From contig CALKNK010000049.1 in NCBI GenBank assembly GCA_938091165.1, positions 1 through 16,959 on the forward strand: a stretch of 16,959 bases of DNA, read 5' to 3'. Position 1 is the first letter of the stretch. Each line of letters opens with the position of its first letter. The notes below the pieces were generated by a model. It was not told where the DNA came from. It saw nothing but the letters and a program-made list of their open reading frames with translations, and made no database searches. The position numbers and the translations under genes are program-made. Positions 1-4,936 of the stretch are shown here, piece by piece. The stretch is from an uncultured Ilumatobacter sp. (GTDB lineage: Bacteria > Actinomycetota > Acidimicrobiia > Acidimicrobiales > Ilumatobacteraceae).

Positions 1-2
1 CG

Positions 3-143
3 GAGATGGTGATGCCGGGTGACAACGTTGAGATGACGGTGCAGTTGGGTAAGCCGATTGCGATGGACGAGGGTCTTCGTTTTGCTATCCGTGAAGGTGG
101 CCGCACTGTTGGTGCCGGCCGCGTCGTCAAGATCATTAAGTAA
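3..143 (+). CDS. tuf: Elongation factor Tu, C-terminal fragment (gene runs in from the left)
   Basis: Reading frame 3 is open from the window edge to a TAA at 141-143 and gives 46 residues that match the last part of EF-Tu domain III, including the stretch MPGDNVEMTVQL, the motif FAIREGGRTVGAGRV and a terminal KIIK. EF-Tu is the GTPase that carries aminoacyl-tRNA to the ribosomal A site in the cytoplasm. Only about one ninth of the protein is visible, because the 5' part lies outside the window. Synonymous choices favour T- and G-ending codons (GGT, GTT, ATT, TTG), unlike the C-ending bias of the ribosomal genes that follow but like the tuf start at the right end of the window. It sits where many bacteria keep tufB, upstream of secE-nusG. 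A stem-loop follows 9 nt after the stop codon. Identification is very secure. Confidence 0.96.
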   Translation, partial: EMVMPGDNVEMTVQLGKPIAMDEGLRFAIREGGRTVGAGRVVKIIK

Positions 144-152
144 TCGAGTAGT

Positions 153-199
153 GACAACCTGCGACGGGCTTGGTTCGTCCGAGCTGGCCGCAGGTTGTC
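153..199 (+). terminator. Stem-loop terminator after tuf
   Basis: Arms 153-163 and 189-199 pair perfectly over 11 bp (GACAACCTGCG with CGCAGGTTGTC). A second inner helix (168-173 with 179-184) closes a TTCGT loop. It begins 9 nt after the tuf stop. The downstream tract (TCTCCTGAG) is only weakly T-rich, so it is a terminator-like hairpin of the kind often seen in high-GC actinobacteria and not a classical U-tract terminator. It implies that tuf ends one transcription unit and that rpmG is read from a downstream promoter or by read-through. Confidence 0.75.
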
Positions 200-247
200 T
201 CCTGAGTCCTGTTCCGATTCTGGAACGAAAACGAAAGTGAGCCAGTC

Positions 248-412
248 ATGGCCAAAAGTGACAAGCGGGTCAGAGTGACCCTCGAATGCACCGAGTGCAA
301 AGAGCGCAACTACATCACGATGAAGTCCAAGGTCAACGATCGGGAGCGTCTAGAGATGAAGAAGTATTGCTCGCGTCAGCGGGCCCACACGGTCCACAAG
401 GAGACGCGCTGA
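248..412 (+). CDS. rpmG: 50S ribosomal protein L33
   Basis: This small ORF encodes 54 residues from ATG 248 to TGA 410-412, the normal length for bacterial L33, a late-assembling protein near the ribosomal E site. The family signature is plain: TLECTECKERNYIT near residues 11-24, RLEMKKYC at 34-41 and a terminal HTVHKETR. The N-terminal zinc pair CxxC is intact (Cys14, Cys17). The C-terminal pair is not, because Cys41 is followed by Ser-Arg-Gln, so the usual fourth cysteine is Gln44. The AAAGTGAG stretch just before the ATG gives a modest ribosome-binding site. rpmG directly upstream of tRNA-Trp and secE is the arrangement seen across many bacteria, which supports the call despite the short length. 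Confidence 0.95.
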   Translation: MAKSDKRVRVTLECTECKERNYITMKSKVNDRERLEMKKYCSRQRAHTVHKETR

Positions 413-484
413 AAAACAGGTAAGGCAGCGAGCGCAGCACGATTCTCGGCATCCACCGCAGAGTTTGGCCGCACTCGCCCTTTT

Positions 485-511
485 GGGAAGCGCTGGTAAC
501 CTAGCGTTCCC
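485..511 (+). other. Stem-loop just upstream of tRNA-Trp
   Basis: GGGAA (485-489) plus CGCT (491-494) pairs with AGCG (503-506) plus TTCCC (507-511). This makes a 9-bp helix with one bulged G (490) and the loop GGTAACCT. It ends 5 nt before the tRNA 5' end. It has no T-run, so it may be an RNA-processing structure or a weak terminator of rpmG. The loop also contains TAACCT, a possible -10 element, and the two readings cannot be separated here. Confidence 0.4.
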
Positions 512-516
512 TTCCG

Positions 517-589
517 AGGGCAGTAGCTCAGCTGGTAGAGCATCGGTCTCCAAAACCGACGGTCGGGGGTTCGAGTCCCTCCTGCCCTG
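517..589 (+). tRNA. trnW: tRNA-Trp (anticodon CCA)
   Basis: The sequence folds as a 73-nt cloverleaf. The acceptor arm is AGGGCAG (517-523) with CTGCCCT (582-588) and discriminator G589, as expected for bacterial tRNA-Trp. The anticodon stem TCGGT/ACCGA encloses the loop CTCCAAA with anticodon CCA at 550-552. The T arm has GGGGGTTCGAGTCCC. The 3' CCA is not encoded: the genome reads CCCA after the discriminator, so the CCA end must be added. The location between rpmG and secE is the classic place for this tRNA and independently supports the identity. Confidence 0.97.
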
Positions 590-680
590 CCCACCCCGTA
601 CGTCCCAACCGGACTGCACGATTTGAACTTTCCCGCCCAACCATCAGCCGAACACAAGAGAACGCAGCAACAACGTGTCA

Positions 681-977
681 ATGGACGATCTCAACCGAGA
701 ACAGAAGCGTCAGCTTCGAAAAATGGGTGCCCTCGATGACGAGGGGAAGGCCACGCGCGCTCCTCGGCCCCAAAAGCGCACGCAAGACCGCGTTGGGCCC
801 CGCCAGTACCTTCGCGAGGTTCGCGAGGAAATGCGCAAGGTCGCGTGGCCGCAACGCCCTGAGGTCACCCGGTACTCCATTGTCGTTGTCATCACCGTTG
901 TGTTTTACACGGCACTCGTAGGTGGTTCCGACTACATATTCGGCCTGTGGTCCGAATGGTTCTATTCAGCATCGTGA
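681..977 (+). CDS. secE: Preprotein translocase subunit SecE
   Basis: SecE is a small inner-membrane clamp of the SecYEG protein-export channel. The 98-residue product has a basic hydrophilic tail (residues 1-40, starting MDDLNREQKRQLRKMG), then the conserved amphipathic helix REVREEMRKVAWPQRPEV around residues 45-62. A single membrane span follows (about 64-88, SIVVVITVVFYTALVGG). This is the one-span form common outside the proteobacteria. ATG 681 was chosen, and GTG 675, six bases upstream in frame, would add two residues (Met-Ser). Neither has a convincing Shine-Dalgarno match at normal spacing. The stop (975-977) nearly touches nusG, which suggests coupled translation. The family call is secure and the start is uncertain by two codons. 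Confidence 0.93.
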   Translation: MDDLNREQKRQLRKMGALDDEGKATRAPRPQKRTQDRVGPRQYLREVREEMRKVAWPQRPEVTRYSIVVVITVVFYTALVGGSDYIFGLWSEWFYSAS

Positions 978-985
978 GCAACGAC

Positions 986-1981
986 ATGACAGACGAGACC
1001 ACCCCAACTGACGCCGAGACTGGCACTGATGCATTGGCTGAACTCGGTGCCGAACTTGATTCGGTACTTGACGCCGCGGACAGCAGTACTGCCGATCTGG
1101 AAGATGCCGCCACCGAGTTAGCGTTCGACGCAGATTCATCGAACGCACCGGCCGACCTTCTTCCTTCTGGCGACACCAATGTGCTCGCCGGCGTGGATTC
1201 TGAAGCCTCAGTTGGCGACACGGTGAGCGCCGATGCGGAACTGCCATCAGGCGACACCAACGTGCTTGCACCGAACACGGATACCGATTCCTCCAGCGAG
1301 GCTGAATCAACCGAAAGTGCTGCCGGTGGCGCGGTCATCAGTGAGGAGTTAGACGTCGATTCCGGTGTAGCCGAGAGTGCCGAGGAGTCGCCAGTCGAAG
1401 TAGAGCCCGAACCGTACGATGACCCGAACCTGCGCCCTGGCAAGTGGTTCGTGGTGCACACACAGTCCGGTTATGAAAAGAAGGTCACGGCGAACCTCAA
1501 CGCCCGGATCCAGTCAATGAACATGGAAGACAAGATTTACGAAATTGTCATTCCAATGGAAGAAGTCGACGAGTTTAAGAACGGTAAGAAGCAGACCGTC
1601 ATGAAGAAAGTCTTCCCGGGCTACCTGCTTGTTCGCTGCCAGATGGACGACGAGACCTGGTACTGCGTGCGCAACACTCCAGGCATCACGGGCTTCGTTG
1701 GACAAGCTGTGAAGGGCCAAAAGCCCACGCCGCTCTCGCGCCGAGAGGTCAAAACCTTTCTGTCGCCGAAGACCGCAGCGCAGGCTGATGCGCCTCGCCG
1801 CAAGGCCAAACTGGACTACGAAGAAGGCGAAAGCGTACGCGTGAAGGAAGGCCCGTTCGCCGACTTCACCGGTGAGATCGCCGAAATCAACGCTGATCAC
1901 CTCAAGTTGAAGGTCCTCGTCAACATCTTCGGTCGCGAGACCCTGGTCGAGATGGACTTCAGCCAGGTCGCCAAGCTCTGA
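986..1981 (+). CDS. nusG: Transcription termination/antitermination protein NusG with long acidic N-terminal extension
   Basis: NusG binds RNA polymerase and links it to Rho or to the ribosome. The C-terminal half is standard: an NGN domain from about residue 152 (GKWFVVHTQSGYEKKV, then VFPGYLLV and NTPGITGFVG) and a KOW domain from about residue 279 (GESVRVKEGPFADFTGEI). Residues 1-149 form an extension with 41 Asp/Glu and no Lys, Arg or His; the first basic residue is Arg150. Within it the decapeptide LPSGDTNVLA occurs twice (residues 59-68 and 86-95). Actinobacterial NusG proteins are known for acidic extensions, but this one is long. ATG 986 lies 8 nt after the secE stop. GTG 974 overlaps that stop, and ATG 947 would overlap secE by 31 nt, so both are alternatives. 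Total length is 331 residues from ATG 986. Confidence 0.95.
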   Translation: MTDETTPTDAETGTDALAELGAELDSVLDAADSSTADLEDAATELAFDADSSNAPADLLPSGDTNVLAGVDSEASVGDTVSADAELPSGDTNVLAPNTDTDSSSEAESTESAAGGAVISEELDVDSGVAESAEESPVEVEPEPYDDPNLRPGKWFVVHTQSGYEKKVTANLNARIQSMNMEDKIYEIVIPMEEVDEFKNGKKQTVMKKVFPGYLLVRCQMDDETWYCVRNTPGITGFVGQAVKGQKPTPLSRREVKTFLSPKTAAQADAPRRKAKLDYEEGESVRVKEGPFADFTGEIAEINADHLKLKVLVNIFGRETLVEMDFSQVAKL

Positions 1982-2059
1982 TCAGCGCCACGCTGAATTA
2001 GTACACCCAACCCGGCTATCACAATCGCTGAACAGAAGAAACACGGAAGAAGCAGCCTC

Positions 2060-2485
2060 ATGGCAAAGAAAAAAGTTATTACCGTCGTCAAAATCCAGAT
2101 CGAGGCAGGAAAGGCCAGCCCGGCACCGCCGGTCGGTACGGCACTTGGCCCGCACGGCATCGCGATCATGGACTTCGTCAAGGCTTACAATGCCAAGACA
2201 GAGGCCCAGGCTGGCACGGTTGTGCCGACTGAGATCACGATTTACGAGGATCGCACCTTCGATTTCATATTAAAGACGCCGCCGACGTCGACGTTGATCC
2301 GCGAAAGAGCAGGCCTTCAGAAGGCCGCCAACAATCCGGGTTCAGAAGTTGCCGGCAACATTACCGAGGCGCAGGTTGAAGAGATTGCGACGATCAAGAT
2401 GCCTGATCTCAATGCAAACGACATAGCTGCTGCAAAACTTCAAGTCCGTGGCACTGCGCGTAGCATGGGCATCACCGTCAGCTGA
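2060..2485 (+). CDS. rplK: 50S ribosomal protein L11
   Basis: L11 binds the GTPase-associated region of 23S rRNA at the base of the L10-L12 stalk and takes part in EF-G function and stringent signalling. The 141-residue length is normal. The N-terminal domain carries SPAPPVG (residues 20-26) and the C-terminal domain ends with KMPDLNANDI and GTARSMGITVS. In the usually near-invariant PPVGPALGQ segment this protein reads PPVGTALGP, so Thr27 and Pro31 differ from the E. coli type. GGAAG at 2045-2049 lies 10 nt before the ATG and is a reasonable ribosome-binding site. nusG ends 78 nt upstream with no terminator between, so the two are probably co-transcribed. Confidence 0.97.
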   Translation: MAKKKVITVVKIQIEAGKASPAPPVGTALGPHGIAIMDFVKAYNAKTEAQAGTVVPTEITIYEDRTFDFILKTPPTSTLIRERAGLQKAANNPGSEVAGNITEAQVEEIATIKMPDLNANDIAAAKLQVRGTARSMGITVS

Positions 2486-2601
2486 AATCATCACCCATGG
2501 GGCCAGACCCCGTTTGTGACCTTTGAAGACAATCAATCATGACCAACAGTCTCGACCAGCAGCACCTCGGCTGGCGGACTTACCACTGAGGGAGACACCA
2601 C

Positions 2602-3303
2602 ATGTCAGGCAAGAAATTTAACGACGCAACTAAGAAGTTTGACCGGGAGATGCTCTACATCCCCGCCGATGCCGTCCGGCTCGCCAAGGACACCGCAACC
2701 GCCAAGTTCGACGAAGCAATCGACGTCTCGTTCCGGCTCGGTATTGACCCTCGTAAAGCGGACCAGATGGTGCGCGGTACCGTCGCACTTCCGCAGGGAA
2801 CCGGTAAGGATGTCCGCGTCGCCGTCTTTGCTTCGGGCGAAGCTGCAGACGCAGCCCGTGAGGCCGGTGCCGACCTCGTTGGTGCCGACGATCTTTTTGA
2901 GAAGGTCGAGGGCGGCATGCTCGATTTTGATCTAGTGATCGCCGCACCGGACATGATGCCCCTCGTCGGCCGTCTCGGCCGTTCGCTCGGCCCGCGCGGT
3001 CTGATGCCCAATCCAAAGACCGGCACAGTGACGCCCGACGTCGCCAAGGCCGTCGGCGAGTTTAAGGGAGGCAAGGTCGAGTATCGCACCGACCGGTATG
3101 GCAACGTGCAACTCACTGTCGGCAAGGCCAGCTTCACCCCCGAAGCGCTGACCGAGAATTTCTTTGCCGTCATCGACGAGATTCAGCGTGCCAAGCCAGC
3201 TTCGGCCAAAGGCCGCTATATCCAAAAGATCACCGTGTCTGCCACGATGGGGCCTGGAATCAAGGTCGACATCCAGCGGCTTAAGCAAAATTCCGACGCC
3301 TGA
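2602..3303 (+). CDS. rplA: 50S ribosomal protein L1
   Basis: L1 forms the mobile stalk near the ribosomal E site and in many bacteria represses its own operon by binding mRNA. The product has 233 residues, typical for the family. Diagnostic segments include GTVALPQGTGKDVRVAVF (about 59-76), the Walker-like stretch PDMMPLVGRLGRSLGPRGLM (116-135), which is the L1 signature, and VEYRTDRYGNVQLTVGK (155-171). GGAG at 2591-2594 sits 7 nt before the ATG, a strong ribosome-binding site. The 116-nt gap from rplK holds a short GC hairpin (2497-2513) and no convincing promoter, so rplK-rplA is taken as one unit. Confidence 0.97.
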   Translation: MSGKKFNDATKKFDREMLYIPADAVRLAKDTATAKFDEAIDVSFRLGIDPRKADQMVRGTVALPQGTGKDVRVAVFASGEAADAAREAGADLVGADDLFEKVEGGMLDFDLVIAAPDMMPLVGRLGRSLGPRGLMPNPKTGTVTPDVAKAVGEFKGGKVEYRTDRYGNVQLTVGKASFTPEALTENFFAVIDEIQRAKPASAKGRYIQKITVSATMGPGIKVDIQRLKQNSDA

Positions 3304-3375
3304 TGTAGCGGGGCGCTGCGCGTGGAAGTCGCTAGCGCTGTCCGTAGCATTATGTTAGTTATTCATAGGTCGCTC

Positions 3376-3509
3376 GCCAAAGACCGTTGGTCCGGAAATC
3401 CCGGGTAATGCCTCCCCCAATCGTTGCGGGGGGACGCCAGCCGAGGTGCATACCAAACGAACCGAGCCTCTCGGCTCCTCGTGCGGTGTTCGCTGAACAA
3501 GCGAGCACC
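3376..3509 (+). promoter_or_regulatory. Ribosomal protein L10 leader (autoregulatory mRNA element)
   Basis: The 234-nt gap before rplJ is far more structured than the other gaps. GCCAAAGACCGTTGGT (3376-3391) resembles the conserved kinked motif to which L10(L12)4 binds in known L10 leaders. It is followed by TCCCCC/GGGGGA (3413-3418 with 3429-3434), two competing pairings of one short hairpin (CCGAG/CTCGG 3462-3474 or GAGCC/GGCTC 3464-3477), and a 10-bp helix (3485-3494 with 3500-3509, loop GAACA, one G-U). The last helix ends 15 nt before the rplJ Shine-Dalgarno. The expected role is feedback: excess L10-L12 complex binds the leader and lowers rplJ-rplL expression. Boundaries are approximate. 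Confidence 0.72.
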
Positions 3510-3524
3510 CCGAGTTGTAGCGAG

Positions 3525-3530
3525 AGGAGG
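3525..3530 (+). promoter_or_regulatory. Strong ribosome-binding site for rplJ
   Basis: A perfect AGGAGG lies 7 nt before ATG 3538. The frame is open further upstream, to at least 3424, but that upstream part is the structured leader. This site decides the start of rplJ in favour of 3538. Confidence 0.85.
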
Positions 3531-3537
3531 AAAACAT

Positions 3538-4077
3538 ATGACAGAAGCAAATGCACCGCGGCCCGACAAAGCCGAAAAGGTCAAGGAAATCACTGCCAAG
3601 CTGACCGCAGCAAACGCTGTGTTCGTCACCGAGTACCGAGGGATGTCGGTTGGCCAGCTGGCCGACCTCCGGTCCCCACTGCGCGCTGTTGGCGCAGAGC
3701 ACAAGGTGTACAAAAACACCTTGGCCAAGCTCGCTGCCGTTAGCGCCGGTCTTGACGACCTCACGGAACACCTAACCGGACCGACTGCGCTGACCTTCGC
3801 CGCCGACGATTCGGTTGGCGCAGCCAAGGCGTTGGTTGATACGGCCAAGGCCAATCCGATGCTGGTCATCAAGGGTGGAATGCTCGGCCAAGTGCCGATG
3901 TCCGCCGACGATGTCAAAGCACTGGCAAGCCTGCCGTCGCGAGAAGAGTTGTTGGCGAGTTTCGCCGGAGCGCTTGAAGCACCGCTGGCCAAGACCGCAC
4001 GGCTGCTCAACGCACTGCCGAACAAACTCGCATTCGGACTCTCTGCTCTTATCGAGAAGCAGGAAGCCGCAGCCTGA
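3538..4077 (+). CDS. rplJ: 50S ribosomal protein L10
   Basis: L10 anchors the L7/L12 dimers on the ribosomal stalk. The 179-residue product shows the family layout: an rRNA-binding N-terminal domain with EYRGMSVGQLADLRSPLR (about 33-50) and KVYKNTLAKLA (56-66), a middle domain around GPTALTF, and a C-terminal helix (SREELLASFAGALEAPLAKTARLL and onward) that holds the L12 dimers. Start ATG 3538 is fixed by AGGAGG 7 nt upstream. A longer in-frame reading from 3424 would translate the leader RNA and is rejected. It is followed after 61 nt by rplL, the usual partner in the L10 operon, and both should be governed by the leader upstream. Confidence 0.97.
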   Translation: MTEANAPRPDKAEKVKEITAKLTAANAVFVTEYRGMSVGQLADLRSPLRAVGAEHKVYKNTLAKLAAVSAGLDDLTEHLTGPTALTFAADDSVGAAKALVDTAKANPMLVIKGGMLGQVPMSADDVKALASLPSREELLASFAGALEAPLAKTARLLNALPNKLAFGLSALIEKQEAAA

Positions 4078-4138
4078 ATACATCACGTTAGGGGTCAATC
4101 GGCCCCGCACTGAACACTGAATCGAAAGAGAGAACAAC

Positions 4139-4513
4139 ATGTCACAGGAAGAAATCCTCGACGCAATTTCCGCACTAACCGTCATTGAGCTCAAGGAGCT
4201 CCTCGACGCCTTCGAAGAGAAGTTCGATGTCACCGCAGCTGCCCCGGTGGCAGCGGTAGCAGCCGCTCCCGCAGGCGGAGATGCTGGCGGTGAAGATAGT
4301 CAGACCGAGTTCGACGTCATCCTCAGTGGCGCCGGTGCCCAGAAGATCCAGGTCGTCAAGGTTGTCAAAGACCTCCTCGGCGTTGGCCTCAAAGATGCCA
4401 AAGACTTGGTCGATGGCGCCCCAAAGCCGCTGATGGAGAAGGTGGCGAAGGCCGATGCCGACGCGGCCAAAGCCAAACTCGAAGAGGTTGGTGCCGAGGT
4501 CGAAGTCAAGTGA
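4139..4513 (+). CDS. rplL: 50S ribosomal protein L7/L12
   Basis: L7/L12 is the multi-copy stalk protein that recruits translation factors such as EF-G and EF-Tu. The 124-residue product has the dimerisation N-terminal domain (EEILDAISALTVIELKELLD), an Ala/Pro/Gly-rich hinge (about residues 37-51) and the globular C-terminal domain with the factor-binding segment KIQVVKVVKDLLGVGLKDAK and EEVGAEVEVK at the end. AAAGAGAG lies just before the ATG. Co-transcription with rplJ is expected from the 61-nt gap. A strong hairpin 50 nt downstream separates it from rpoB. Confidence 0.97.
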   Translation: MSQEEILDAISALTVIELKELLDAFEEKFDVTAAAPVAAVAAAPAGGDAGGEDSQTEFDVILSGAGAQKIQVVKVVKDLLGVGLKDAKDLVDGAPKPLMEKVAKADADAAKAKLEEVGAEVEVK

Positions 4514-4562
4514 TCAACCGCAGCGCCTTGCGCTTCTGATTTGAACCTCAACTCAAATTAAG

Positions 4563-4608
4563 CGAAGCCCGGCTCCCACCCCTTCTTAAGGGCGGAGGTC
4601 GGGCTTCG
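4563..4608 (+). terminator. Terminator/attenuator after rplL
   Basis: Arms CGAAGCCCG (4563-4571) and CGGGCTTCG (4600-4608) pair perfectly over 9 bp. CTCC/GGAG (4573-4576 with 4594-4597) and CCC/GGG (4580-4582 with 4590-4592) extend the helix inward. The following bases (TCGTCGCGTTCG) are not a T-run, so termination may be partial, as in the known rplL-rpoB attenuator of enteric bacteria. Confidence 0.78.
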
Positions 4609-4693
4609 TCGCGTTCGAAGAGACGTAGCAATGGACGTAACAGAGGAGAACACCTGCTCACGTCCCGATTTAGCGGCGATGAGCGATGGGCGC

Positions 4694-4722
4694 TTGACAT
4701 TAGAGCAATGTTTCTTTAGCTT
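4694..4722 (+). promoter_or_regulatory. Promoter P1 for rpoBC (candidate)
   Basis: A perfect -35 hexamer TTGACA (4694-4699), a 17-bp spacer and TAGCTT (4717-4722, fits TAnnnT) make a good housekeeping-sigma promoter. Transcription would start near 4729, giving an approximately 208-nt leader. It lies downstream of the rplL terminator, which makes an independent rpoBC promoter plausible. Confidence 0.65.
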
Positions 4723-4776
4723 GTCCAACAATTCGTTCGTGAGAAACAGTCATTGGCGATTCAAATAAATTGCTTG

Positions 4777-4793
4777 CGTGAAGCTAATTCACG
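4777..4793 (+). repeat. Perfect 6-bp dyad between the two rpoB promoter candidates
   Basis: CGTGAA (4777-4782), the spacer GCTAA and TTCACG (4788-4793) form a perfect inverted repeat. It sits 10 bp upstream of the P2 -35 box and about 50 nt into the P1 transcript. It could be an operator for P2 or a small RNA hairpin. The arms are short, so chance is possible. Confidence 0.35.
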
Positions 4794-4803
4794 TTGACTG
4801 CGG

Positions 4804-4833
4804 TTGACGTTGCTCGTCCGACGTGGATAGCCT
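4804..4833 (+). promoter_or_regulatory. Promoter P2 for rpoBC (candidate)
   Basis: TTGACG (4804-4809), an 18-bp spacer and TAGCCT (4828-4833, fits TAnnnT) would start transcription near 4840, leaving a leader of about 97 nt. GTTGAC occurs twice exactly 10 bp apart here (4793-4798 and 4803-4808). Together with P1 this suggests tandem promoters for the polymerase genes. The rest of the 4514-4936 gap shows no gene I can support. Confidence 0.5.
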
Positions 4834-4936
4834 GGCCTGCTGCCGTGCGTCCCCTGTCCCCTCACCCATCTAACGGTGTGGTTCAGCGCGCCCTGCTGCC
4901 TGGCAACAATCAACATCAACTCTTTGGAGAGTGATC

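Noticed and set aside
58..240. 60-codon open frame overlapping the tuf end and its terminator
   Set aside because: It runs out of frame through EF-Tu coding sequence and across the terminator stem, and has no family match.
1982..1996. Small hairpin TCAGCG-CCA-CGCTGA right after the nusG stop
   Set aside because: Only 6 bp with a 3-nt loop and no T-run. It is too weak to call a terminator between nusG and rplK.
2497..2513. Short GC hairpin (GGGG/CCCC) in the rplK-rplA gap
   Set aside because: Four strong pairs plus weak flanking ones. It could be chance and does not justify a terminator or an L1 operator call.
3424..3537. N-terminal extension of rplJ by 38 codons
   Set aside because: The extra region is the structured L10 leader, and AGGAGG at 3525-3530 places the start at 3538.
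4631..4768. 45-codon open frame in the rplL-rpoB gap, starting at ATG 4631
   Set aside because: It overlaps the best promoter candidate, its protein is compositionally featureless and the region reads as regulatory sequence. GAGG-like purines occur after and not before the ATG.
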